From an uncultured Bacteroidota bacterium (lineage in GTDB: Bacteria > Bacteroidota > Bacteroidia > Flavobacteriales > Flavobacteriaceae): 64,000 nucleotides of DNA. The position numbers and the translations under genes are program-made. The stretch spans positions 71,699-135,698 of the forward strand of contig CACEAZ010000001.1 in assembly GCA_902557655.1 (NCBI GenBank). Direction: 5' to 3'. The notes below the pieces were generated by a model. That model worked only from the letters and a program-made list of their open reading frames with translations. It ran no database searches and was not told the origin of the DNA. Below, in pieces: positions 1-8,087 of this stretch (within the stretch, counting starts at the first letter, position 1; each line of letters starts with the position of its first letter).

Positions 1-534
1 GGGTTAGATAATTATCTTGGGTTTGATCATAGATTCTATGAAGGCATTCCCAACTACATTAAAGAAGATTTAAATCAGCAAAATATTATTTCTGATATTG
101 CAAGTCAGTATGCTAAAAAACTTATCCCTAGTTCAGATGACTATACATTTCTTGATAAGATAATTTATCACGGAAAGGTTTTGTATTATAAGGACATTAT
201 TTTAGATGAAGTGCCTGACAACTATAAAATTGGATACAGTCAAAAGAAGATAAATTGGGCAATCGAAAATGAATATTTTATTTGGACATATTTTATTGAA
301 AACGAAATTCTATTTGATCCAGACAATAAACTAAATAGTAGATTTATAAACAATGCTCCATTTTCTAAATTCTATTTAGAAAATGATAAAGATTCATCGG
401 AAATGATTGGTAAATTTATTGGTTGGCAGATTGTAAAATCTTTCATGAAAAATAATAAGATTTCTTTTAAAGAAATGACAGCATTAAAACCAATTGATAT
501 TTATAATAAATCAAAATATAAGCCCAAGAAATAA
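1..534 (+). CDS. gldB: Gliding motility lipoprotein GldB (C-terminal part)
   Basis: The reading frame is open from the first base, so the gene begins outside the window; 177 residues are visible before the TAA. The visible part starts GLDNYLGFDHRFYEG and ends in a lysine-rich tail, with a conserved-looking stretch around FIGWQIVKSFMK. This matches the C-terminal half of GldB, an inner-envelope lipoprotein needed for gliding motility in Flavobacterium and probably for stability of the motility/T9SS machinery. The lipoprotein signal is not in view. The next gene, gldC, overlaps by one base (TAATG), the classic gldB-gldC arrangement, which supports the call. A TTG codon at 181 could be mistaken for a start, but the frame continues upstream with good similarity to the family. 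Confidence 0.85.
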   Translation, partial: GLDNYLGFDHRFYEGIPNYIKEDLNQQNIISDIASQYAKKLIPSSDDYTFLDKIIYHGKVLYYKDIILDEVPDNYKIGYSQKKINWAIENEYFIWTYFIENEILFDPDNKLNSRFINNAPFSKFYLENDKDSSEMIGKFIGWQIVKSFMKNNKISFKEMTALKPIDIYNKSKYKPKK

Positions 535-866
535 TGAAAAAACAAAAATCAAAAATTGAAATTTCTGTAGAGTTAGATGAGAATAAAATTCCAGAAAAAA
601 TTCTATGGTCAGCTAGTGATGGAGGAATTAAAGACCATGAAACAAAAGCAGCGTTTTTATCAGTATGGGATTCAAAAAGAAAAGAAAGTTTACGTATTGA
701 TTTGTGGACTAAAGACATGCCATTGGACGAAATGAAAATTTTCTTTCATCAGATACTTTCGGGTATGGCAACAACATTTAATCGAGCTACTCAAGACGAA
801 AAAATGTCTCAGACAATGTTAGATTTTTGTGACTATTTTGCTGAAAAACTAGAGTTAAAAAAATAA
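534..866 (+). CDS. gldC: Gliding motility protein GldC
   Basis: A 110-residue soluble protein with no signal peptide or membrane segment. The sequence (KIEISVELDENKIPEKILW, then a DGG and a HETKAAFLSVWD stretch) fits GldC, a small cytoplasmic protein that accompanies GldB and raises gliding efficiency without being strictly essential. Its ATG overlaps the gldB stop codon by one base, so translation is probably coupled. The gene runs into rodA, which is on the opposite strand with only two bases between the stop codons, leaving no room for an intrinsic terminator. Its biochemical role is not established in the family. Confidence 0.88.
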   Translation: MKKQKSKIEISVELDENKIPEKILWSASDGGIKDHETKAAFLSVWDSKRKESLRIDLWTKDMPLDEMKIFFHQILSGMATTFNRATQDEKMSQTMLDFCDYFAEKLELKK

Positions 867-868
867 GA

Positions 869-2149
869 TTACCATTCGTTAATTTTATTTGCATCTAATC
901 TTAAAAAGACAAATAAAAGAATTGTAAATGCTATCAAACTGGATCCGCCATAACTTAAAAAAGGTAATGGTATTCCTATAGTAGGGGTGAGTCCCAATAC
1001 CATTCCAATATTTATTAAAAAATGTATAAATAATATTGACGCAGTTGAATAACCATAAACTCTACTGAATTTATTTTTTTGAATTTCTGAAAGATATAAT
1101 ATTCTTAAAATCAGCATTGTATACAGAAAAATTATAAAAATACTTCCAAAAAAACCCCATTCTTCTCCGACTGTACTGAATATATAATCACTGTGTTGTG
1201 CAGGAACAAAATTTCCCATTGTTCGAGTGCCCTTTAAATATCCTTTTCCGGTCAAACCACCTGAGCTTATTGCTTTTTTTGATTCGTTTAAGTTATATAA
1301 AATGGTTTTCTCCATTTTTTTAATTTTAAGTGGATCTTTTTCAAGATTCAGCCATACTTTAATATAATTTCTTTGATGATTTTTTAAAATATTATTGTAA
1401 GTGTAGGTTGTAGCAAAACAAGTTGTTAGACTAAGAAATGAAACAACAATGATCTTAATAATTTTATTTTTGGTTTTTGCTTTGAAAAAATAATATGCAG
1501 TGGTAAAAAGCACAACAATGATGGAAGAGGTTAATAACGAAAATTTAAGTGTAATTATCGATAAAATAATTATTGCAAAAATAGACTTAATATAATTTTG
1601 GGAAATACCCTCTCTATATAAAACAAGAAAAAGCGAAAAAAACACAATTGAACTTCCCGTGTCATTCTGTAAAATAATTATTAGAATTGGTATCAAAATA
1701 ATTAAAAACAATTTTGCTTGGTCTGATATTTTTCTTAAATCAGTTTGATAATCACTAATATATTTTGAAACAGCTAAGGCAACGGTAATCTTTACAAATT
1801 CACTAGGCTGAAGATTAAAACTTCCTATAGGAAACCATGATAAAGCTCCATTTACTCTTTTTCCAAATAAAAACAGGCATATCAATAATATTAACGATAA
1901 GAGGTAAAAGATACTTGAAAATCTCTCATAAAATTTTACATCTATAGAAATTACAATGAAACCAACAAATAGTGAAATGAAAGCATAGATGAATTGTTTT
2001 CCATATAATTTTGTGAAATCAAAAAGAAAAATTTCTTCTCCTGAGACACTTGAGGATAAAATATTTCCAACACCAAAACCAACAAGCAAAAGATAAATTG
2101 AAATTATTATCCAATCTAATTTTAATCTATTTTTTCTCTGCCCAATCAT
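869..2149 (-). CDS. rodA: Rod shape-determining glycosyltransferase RodA
   Basis: A 426-residue polytopic membrane protein of the FtsW/RodA/SpoVE (SEDS) family, which polymerises lipid II into glycan strands during cell elongation together with a class B penicillin-binding protein. Many hydrophobic helices are visible, along with the family signatures LQPSEFVKI (around residues 113-121), VGEEWGFFGS, and the late PLPFLSYGGSSL motif near residue 395. The start overlaps the end of mrdA (PBP2) by four bases (ATGA type), as expected for its obligate partner. It is the last gene of the purH-mreB-mreC-mreD-mrdA-rodA series. An FtsW identity is less likely because of the PBP2/Mre neighbours. Confidence 0.93.
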   Translation of the reverse strand: MIGQRKNRLKLDWIIISIYLLLVGFGVGNILSSSVSGEEIFLFDFTKLYGKQFIYAFISLFVGFIVISIDVKFYERFSSIFYLLSLILLICLFLFGKRVNGALSWFPIGSFNLQPSEFVKITVALAVSKYISDYQTDLRKISDQAKLFLIILIPILIIILQNDTGSSIVFFSLFLVLYREGISQNYIKSIFAIIILSIITLKFSLLTSSIIVVLFTTAYYFFKAKTKNKIIKIIVVSFLSLTTCFATTYTYNNILKNHQRNYIKVWLNLEKDPLKIKKMEKTILYNLNESKKAISSGGLTGKGYLKGTRTMGNFVPAQHSDYIFSTVGEEWGFFGSIFIIFLYTMLILRILYLSEIQKNKFSRVYGYSTASILFIHFLINIGMVLGLTPTIGIPLPFLSYGGSSLIAFTILLFVFLRLDANKINEW

Positions 2150-4011
2150 AGCTTATTTATAGAAAATGGCTTACCCGAAAATGGTTTTAAATACTCATTT
2201 TCTAAGCTCTTATTAATAACCAGTTCCTCAGTTTTTTTAAGAGTTACATATCCTTTTAAATATTTTTCGATCATCAAACTTGTTATTCTACCCGCCCATG
2301 TTGACCCGTAATAGCCATTTTCCACCAATACAGCAATGGCAATTTTTGGATTTTCTTTTGGAGCATAAGCAACAAAAATTGAATGGTCAGTCAGTTGAGT
2401 TTTTTTACCTTCAAGTCTTGTAAAATTTTCAGCTGTTCCCGATTTACCAAATATTTCTATTCCAGGAATATTTAAAAACTTACCGGTTCCACTTTTATAA
2501 ACCTCTTTTAGTCCAATTTCAATTATATCAAAATGTTGTTTATCGATTTCAATAATATTTTTTTTCCTAAATCTCTCTTCGATTGAGTCACCTTGAATAT
2601 TTTTAATTATATGAGGAGTATAATAATATCCCTTATTAGCAACTGCGGCCATCATATTAGCAAGTTGAATTGGAGTAACCAGAATTTCTCCTTGACCAAT
2701 CGAGTTAGATAAGTTTGTAGTGGGGCCCCATCTAAAATCCGGATACCATTTGTCATAAAATTCAGAGTCAGGAATAATTCCTTTTTTACCTACAGGTAAG
2801 TCGTTATTCAAAAAATTTCCAAGACCAAAACTCTGAACACTTGAGCTCCACTTATCAAAATTCTTTGAAATTTCATTGTCCATATTAATTGTCTTTCTGT
2901 AGGCTTCAGCAAAGTATGAATTACAAGATTCTGAAATGCCATTATAAATATTTCTGTATCCACCACCACAATGACACTTCATTGATTTTTTATTTTTACC
3001 ATAGACATATGATCCGTTACAGTATATTGTACTTTTTTCAGAAACGGCATTTTCCTGCAAAGCGATTAACCCAACGATTATTTTAAAAGGAGATCCCGCC
3101 GGAAAAGTTGATAATAATCCTTTATCAATGAGTGGTCTATAAATACTGTCTTTATATAGTTCATAATAATTTTTGGACCTTTCTCTACCAACTAGTAAAT
3201 TTGGATTATAGGAGGGGGCAGAAACAAGAGAAAGTAGTTCACCAGTTGCTGGCTCTATTGCGACTATAGCTCCTCTTTTATTTACCATTAATGATTCCCC
3301 GTATTCCTGTAAATCAGAATCTATTGTTATAGTTAAATCATTTCCTGCGATCGAATTTATATCATTATTGCCATTGTTAAAATTACCTATGTCCCTGTTA
3401 AACCTATCTTTTTGAATAAATTTAATTCCTTTCTCTCCCCTTAAATATTTTTCATAAGAAAGTTCAACTCCTTGTTTGCCTATAATGTCTCCAGTAGTGT
3501 AATACGGGTCTTTTTCAATATTAGATCTGTTTACCTCCGCTACATAGCCTAGAACATTTGCTCCAATTTTTGTATTATATTCTCTGAGGTTTCTTTTTTG
3601 AATATAAAACCCCTCATATTTCCTTATTTTTTCGGCTAAAAAACCGTAATCATTCTTTGAAAGATGTGCTAAAAATACAGATGGTATTCTTCTTGAGTAG
3701 TTGCTAGTCCTATCTAACTTATTAACGAAATACTCTTTAGAAATTTTAAGCAAACCACAGAATTCAGTTGTATCCAGCTCTTTGACTTCCCCTGGGATTA
3801 CCATAACATCATAAGAGGGTTGGTTTGAAACTAGTAGCTTATTATTTCTATCATAAATATATCCTCTTTTAGGATATGTGTAAACCTTCCTTATCGCATT
3901 ATCTTCATAAATTGAATACGGTTCTGTTGCATAAACCTGCAGATAGAAAAGCCTAGCAATAAAAGTTAAGGAAGTAAAAAGAACCAATATGAAGAATAAG
4001 CTTTTTCTCAT
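2146..4011 (-). CDS. mrdA: Penicillin-binding protein 2 (elongasome transpeptidase)
   Basis: A class B penicillin-binding protein of 621 residues, anchored by an N-terminal membrane helix (about residues 4-24), followed by the dimerisation domain and the transpeptidase domain. It cross-links peptidoglycan during lateral growth with RodA. The three active-site motifs are visible: SPFK (Ser307, Lys310), SCN (362-364) and KSGT (523-526). A cysteine/histidine group (Cys331, Cys346, His347, Cys348, Cys363) resembles the pattern seen in many Gram-negative PBP2s. Start and stop overlap mreD and rodA by four bases each, giving strong translational coupling. Confidence 0.94.
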   Translation of the reverse strand: MRKSLFFILVLFTSLTFIARLFYLQVYATEPYSIYEDNAIRKVYTYPKRGYIYDRNNKLLVSNQPSYDVMVIPGEVKELDTTEFCGLLKISKEYFVNKLDRTSNYSRRIPSVFLAHLSKNDYGFLAEKIRKYEGFYIQKRNLREYNTKIGANVLGYVAEVNRSNIEKDPYYTTGDIIGKQGVELSYEKYLRGEKGIKFIQKDRFNRDIGNFNNGNNDINSIAGNDLTITIDSDLQEYGESLMVNKRGAIVAIEPATGELLSLVSAPSYNPNLLVGRERSKNYYELYKDSIYRPLIDKGLLSTFPAGSPFKIIVGLIALQENAVSEKSTIYCNGSYVYGKNKKSMKCHCGGGYRNIYNGISESCNSYFAEAYRKTINMDNEISKNFDKWSSSVQSFGLGNFLNNDLPVGKKGIIPDSEFYDKWYPDFRWGPTTNLSNSIGQGEILVTPIQLANMMAAVANKGYYYTPHIIKNIQGDSIEERFRKKNIIEIDKQHFDIIEIGLKEVYKSGTGKFLNIPGIEIFGKSGTAENFTRLEGKKTQLTDHSIFVAYAPKENPKIAIAVLVENGYYGSTWAGRITSLMIEKYLKGYVTLKKTEELVINKSLENEYLKPFSGKPFSINKL

Positions 4012-4511
4012 TTGGATTTTTTCATTAAAAATTGATATAACACATAAATAGATATGAAGGTAAAAATGCTATTACTTATTATGTTATTAAAAATTAAATT
4101 AGCTTGTGATAGATTAAAAACTTCTAGACTAAATAAGATTATATGATGAATAATTATCATTGAAAAAAGATAAAATATATTTTGTTTAAGTTCTAAGGAA
4201 TTGAATTTCACAACTTGATGTTCGTATGCCATACCAAAAAAAAGTTTAAGCAGGTAGGGTCTAAAATATGCGATGCAAAGCGTAGAGGCTGCATGAATTC
4301 CGTGGGTATCAGAAAACAAATCAATTAGTAAACCATAAATAAAGGCAAGAATTATAAATACAGATCTGTTATTTTTAATGGGATAATATATTATAAAATA
4401 TATATAAATAAAAGGATTTAGATATCCTAAAAAATTTATATTGTTCAGAAGGAGTGACTGTATTAAAATAAGAGAAGCACCTAATATTAAATTGTAAATT
4501 ATATTATTCAT
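4008..4511 (-). CDS. mreD: Rod shape-determining protein MreD
   Basis: A 167-residue, very hydrophobic protein with about five membrane helices, matching the size and topology of MreD, the integral membrane member of the MreBCD elongasome scaffold. Sequence conservation in MreD is weak, so the call rests on topology plus its place between mreC (eight-base overlap) and mrdA (four-base overlap). The loop sequence GLLIDLFSDTHGIHAAST fits the usual MreD 'G...D...G...G..A' region. Confidence 0.9.
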   Translation of the reverse strand: MNNIIYNLILGASLILIQSLLLNNINFLGYLNPFIYIYFIIYYPIKNNRSVFIILAFIYGLLIDLFSDTHGIHAASTLCIAYFRPYLLKLFFGMAYEHQVVKFNSLELKQNIFYLFSMIIIHHIILFSLEVFNLSQANLIFNNIISNSIFTFISIYVLYQFLMKKSK

Positions 4512-5304
4512 TTAGTAAATTTATTTCGGTAGTATTGTTATTATTTATTAAATATAAATTTTCAATATTTGTCATATCTGTTGACAAATTCACCTCTAAT
4601 TCCAAATAATTTTCTGAGTTATCAAGTTTAAAGGATTGGATATATCCAATTAGTATTCCTTTTGGAAAAATTAATGAATTGCCCCCTGTAACAATTGTAT
4701 CACCAATTTTAATTTTGGCTTGTTTTGGAACATCCTTTAATTGGACTTTATTAATATTTTTTCCATTCCACGATAAAACCCCAAAATAATTTGAATTTTT
4801 AAATTTTGCATTGAGTAAAAAATTTGTGTTTAAGATTGAAATAAGTCTTGAGTAATTTGTAGTAGTTTTATCAATAATTCCTACCACCCCATTTGATGAT
4901 ATTACACCGTTGTCAATACCAATTCCATGTTTAGAGCCTTTATTAATGGTAATAAAATTATTCGTTTTAGAATAGCTATTTTTTATAACCGATGCTGTCA
5001 TTACTTCAAAACCTATTGAATTTATCGAATCAAAACTTTTAGTAGGGGTCTCTGAATTAAATAAGATCTTTTTAAGGTTTTTGTTTTCTTCTAATAATAA
5101 TTGATTTTGAAGCTCAAGATTTAAATATTTTGAAACCGTAAACTTTGTGTCGTAAAGAGATGAAAATATAAAATTACTAGAGTTTATAAATTTACTTTTG
5201 TTGTACTCGTTGTAGCTAAAATTAAGTGAAATTGAAATTGACAGCAACGTTAGAAATAAAATAAAATTCTTATTTCTGATTAAGAAATAAATAATTCGTT
5301 GCAT
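4504..5304 (-). CDS. mreC: Rod shape-determining protein MreC
   Basis: A 266-residue protein with one N-terminal membrane helix (about residues 12-30), a short coiled-coil (about 60-80) and a periplasmic beta-rich domain. MreC links the cytoplasmic MreB filament to PBP2 and RodA. The domain carries the typical glycine-rich pattern (INKGSKHGIGIDNGVISSNG, then GDTIVTGGNSLIFPKGILIG). It starts ten bases after the mreB stop and overlaps mreD by eight bases. Length and domain order are normal for Bacteroidota MreC. Confidence 0.93.
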   Translation of the reverse strand: MQRIIYFLIRNKNFILFLTLLSISISLNFSYNEYNKSKFINSSNFIFSSLYDTKFTVSKYLNLELQNQLLLEENKNLKKILFNSETPTKSFDSINSIGFEVMTASVIKNSYSKTNNFITINKGSKHGIGIDNGVISSNGVVGIIDKTTTNYSRLISILNTNFLLNAKFKNSNYFGVLSWNGKNINKVQLKDVPKQAKIKIGDTIVTGGNSLIFPKGILIGYIQSFKLDNSENYLELEVNLSTDMTNIENLYLINNNNTTEINLLNE

Positions 5305-5314
5305 ACTTTTCTAT

Positions 5315-6343
5315 CTATTTTATCAAGACGCTTTTGTATTTTGGAATATTTTTTAAAACAATACCTGTTCCTCTTACAACAGCTCGAAGTGGGTCTTCTG
5401 CAATGTATACTGGAAGATCGGTCTTCTTTGAAAGTCGTTTATCTAAACCTCTAAGCATAGATCCACCCCCGGCTAAATACATCCCCGTATTATAAATATC
5501 AGCAGCAAGTTCTGGAGGTGTCTTGGATAATGTCTCCATTACTGAATCTTCGACCCTTAATATTGATTTCTCTAAAGCTTTTACTATTTCTCTGTAGGAT
5601 ATTTCAATTTGTTTTGGTTTACCGGTTAATAAATCACGGCCTTGAACACTCATTTCTTCAGGGGGGTCGTCAAGATCTTCTGTTGCTGCACCAATCTGAA
5701 TTTTTATTTTTTCAGCAGTTCTGTCTCCCACATAAAGATTATGCTGGGTTCTCATGTAGTAAATGATATCGTTTGTAAAAACATCACCTGCTACTTTTAA
5801 AGATTGGTCACAAACAATCCCTCCCAATGCAATAACTGCAATTTCTGTAGTTCCTCCACCAATATCTATAATCATATTTCCTTTTGGCTGCATAATATCT
5901 ACTCCAATTCCAATTGCTGCTGCCATTGGTTCGTGAATTAGATAGACCTCTTTTCCATTAACCCTTTCAGCAGATTCTTTCACAGCCCTCATTTCAACCT
6001 CTGTAATTCCAGAGGGAATACAAATTACCATTATAAGTGAGGGGGAAAATATTTTATTTTTTAAAGTAGGAATACTTTTAATGAATAAGTTAATCATCTG
6101 CTCTGATGCGTCAAAATCAGCAATTACACCATCTTTTAGAGGTCTTATTGTTTTGATACTTTCATGGGTCTTTCCTTGCATTAAATTTGCTTCATTCCCT
6201 ACAGCTATAATTTTTCCTGAGATTCTATCCTTAGCGACGATTGAAGGACTATCTACAACAACTTTATCGTTGTGTATTATTAAAGTATTCGCTGTACCCA
6301 AATCGATTGCAATCTCTTCCGTTAAAAAATCAAAAAACCCCAT
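5315..6343 (-). CDS. mreB: Actin-like cell-shape protein MreB
   Basis: A 342-residue bacterial actin homologue that forms membrane-associated filaments guiding the elongasome. The phosphate-1 motif AIDLGTANTLI is at residues 12-22, the phosphate-2 region reads IIDIGGGTTEIAVI, and the adenosine-binding motif reads MYLAGGGSMLRGL. The length is standard. It heads the shape genes and lies 91 bases downstream of purH on the same strand. I saw no clean TAnnTTTG box in that gap, so read-through from purH is likely. Confidence 0.97.
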   Translation of the reverse strand: MGFFDFLTEEIAIDLGTANTLIIHNDKVVVDSPSIVAKDRISGKIIAVGNEANLMQGKTHESIKTIRPLKDGVIADFDASEQMINLFIKSIPTLKNKIFSPSLIMVICIPSGITEVEMRAVKESAERVNGKEVYLIHEPMAAAIGIGVDIMQPKGNMIIDIGGGTTEIAVIALGGIVCDQSLKVAGDVFTNDIIYYMRTQHNLYVGDRTAEKIKIQIGAATEDLDDPPEEMSVQGRDLLTGKPKQIEISYREIVKALEKSILRVEDSVMETLSKTPPELAADIYNTGMYLAGGGSMLRGLDKRLSKKTDLPVYIAEDPLRAVVRGTGIVLKNIPKYKSVLIK

Positions 6344-6434
6344 AGGTTAAAGAAAAAAAAATAAAGTTTATAATACTCAGGCCTGTAATGTAAATCTAAG
6401 AATAAAAATTAAATAATAAAACAATAAATTCATA

Positions 6435-7931
6435 TCAATGTTTAAAATGTCTAACCCCTGTAAAAACCATAGCAATTTTGTTATTATTACAGTAATCCAC
6501 ACTTAAATTATCTTTTATTGATCCTCCGGGTTGAATAATTGAATTTATACCTTTATTATGAGCAATTTCTACGCAGTCTGGGAAAGGAAAAAATGCATCA
6601 CTTGCCATACTAGAACCCTTTAAATCAAAACCAAATTTTTCAGCTTTTTCAATGGCTTGATTTAACGCATCAACCCTGCTAGTTTGACCTGTTCCACTTG
6701 CTAGTAGTTGTTTATTTTTTACTAAAACAATAGTGTTTGATTTTGTATTTTTTGAAATTTTGGAAGCGAATAACAAATCTTCAATTTGATCGGGATTGGG
6801 TTTAATTTTTGTTGGATACTTTAGCATTTCAATACTATCGCTTATATTATCTGGTGATTGTTTTAATGATCCATTCAAACATGTTCTAAAAAGTTGCTCT
6901 TTTTTAGGATAGTCGTTTAAAAGTAATATTATTCTATTCTTTTTTTCTTTTAATTTTTCTAAAGCATCTGAATCAAATTCTGGGGAAATAACCACTTCAC
7001 AGAACAAAGAATTAATGGTGTTTGCAGTTTCAAAATCAATTTTCTTATTAGAAATTAAGATACCCCCAAATGCAGAAATTGGATCAGCTGCTAAGGCAGA
7101 ATCATAAGCTTCTTTTATACTAGATTTCATCGCAATTCCACATGCATTATTGTGTTTTAATATGGCAAATGTGGGCTGGTCATCTTTGAATTCAGACATT
7201 AATTCCATGGCTGCATCTATGTCCAAAAAGTTATTATAGCTAAGTTCTTTACCATGTAATTTTGAAAAAACTTTATTGATATTTCCTGAAAAAAATCCCT
7301 TTTGGTGTGGGTTTTCACCATATCTTAACTCAGATTCTTTTACTCCTTCAAAATATCCTTGAATGGCAGAATCATACGAAGAAGATGTTCTGAATGATTT
7401 TGCGGCAAATAATTTTCTATCCTCTTCATTTAAAACACCATCTTGCGTCTTATATTTTTTTAAGAAAAGTTTGTAGTCATTCATGGATGAAATACAGGTA
7501 ACATTTTTAAAATTTTTTGCGGCTGCCCTTATCAAGGCAATTCCTCCAATGTCAATTTTTTCTATTATTTCAGATTCGCTTTTACTATTTTTTACTGTTT
7601 TTTCAAATGGATAAAGATCAACAATGACAAGATCAATCGAAGGGATATCAAATTTCTCTTTTTCTTCAATGTCATTTTTATTATCCCTTCGGTAAAGTAT
7701 TCCACCAAATATTTTTGGATGTAAGGTTTTTACTCTTCCCCCAAAAATTGAGGGATAGTCAGTTACATTTTCAACTTCTGTAACATTATAACCAAGTTCT
7801 GAAATGTATTTATATGTTCCACCTGTTGAGTATATTTTTACATCATTCTTAGAAAGTTCTTCAACGATGGGTTCGATACCTTGCTTTGAAAAAACAGATA
7901 TTAATGCAGAATTTATTCTTAAGTCATTCAT
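6435..7931 (-). CDS. purH: Bifunctional AICAR transformylase / IMP cyclohydrolase PurH
   Basis: A 498-residue enzyme carrying out the last two steps of de novo IMP synthesis: formylation of AICAR and ring closure. The N-terminal MGS-like cyclohydrolase domain (about 1-190) shows STGGTYKYI, GGRVKTLHPKIFGGIL and DLVIVDLYPFE. The C-terminal transformylase domain shows LRYGENPHQ, LKHNNACGIA (catalytic Lys-His region) and SDAFFPFPD, and ends in VFTGVRHFKH. It is slightly shorter than the roughly 510-530 residues of enterobacterial PurH but has all major blocks. A TAATTTTG box sits only five bases upstream of the ATG (7937-7944), suggesting a leaderless or near-leaderless transcript that may continue into the mre genes. 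Confidence 0.95.
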   Translation of the reverse strand: MNDLRINSALISVFSKQGIEPIVEELSKNDVKIYSTGGTYKYISELGYNVTEVENVTDYPSIFGGRVKTLHPKIFGGILYRRDNKNDIEEKEKFDIPSIDLVIVDLYPFEKTVKNSKSESEIIEKIDIGGIALIRAAAKNFKNVTCISSMNDYKLFLKKYKTQDGVLNEEDRKLFAAKSFRTSSSYDSAIQGYFEGVKESELRYGENPHQKGFFSGNINKVFSKLHGKELSYNNFLDIDAAMELMSEFKDDQPTFAILKHNNACGIAMKSSIKEAYDSALAADPISAFGGILISNKKIDFETANTINSLFCEVVISPEFDSDALEKLKEKKNRIILLLNDYPKKEQLFRTCLNGSLKQSPDNISDSIEMLKYPTKIKPNPDQIEDLLFASKISKNTKSNTIVLVKNKQLLASGTGQTSRVDALNQAIEKAEKFGFDLKGSSMASDAFFPFPDCVEIAHNKGINSIIQPGGSIKDNLSVDYCNNNKIAMVFTGVRHFKH

Positions 7932-7936
7932 AATTT

Positions 7937-7944
7937 CAAAATTA
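7937..7944 (-). promoter_or_regulatory. Probable -7 promoter box of purH
   Basis: On the minus strand this reads TAATTTTG, an exact fit to the Bacteroidota TAnnTTTG element. Only five bases separate it from the purH ATG, so the predicted transcription start falls on or next to the start codon. No clear -33 TTTG element was seen at the expected distance. Confidence 0.45.
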
Positions 7945-8087
7945 AATAAATTGATAACCGAATTATCTTAATTAAACATTAAAGAATTCAATTTTGTTAA
8001 CACCTTTTTTTGATAAGTTAATATTTTGATATTATTGAAATATCTATTTCGATATTTACTATTTTTATATTATTAATTTAGTAATTA

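Noticed and set aside
2146-4011. Cys/His cluster in PBP2 as a novelty
   Set aside because: A similar cysteine/histidine pattern before the SxN motif occurs in many Gram-negative PBP2 proteins.
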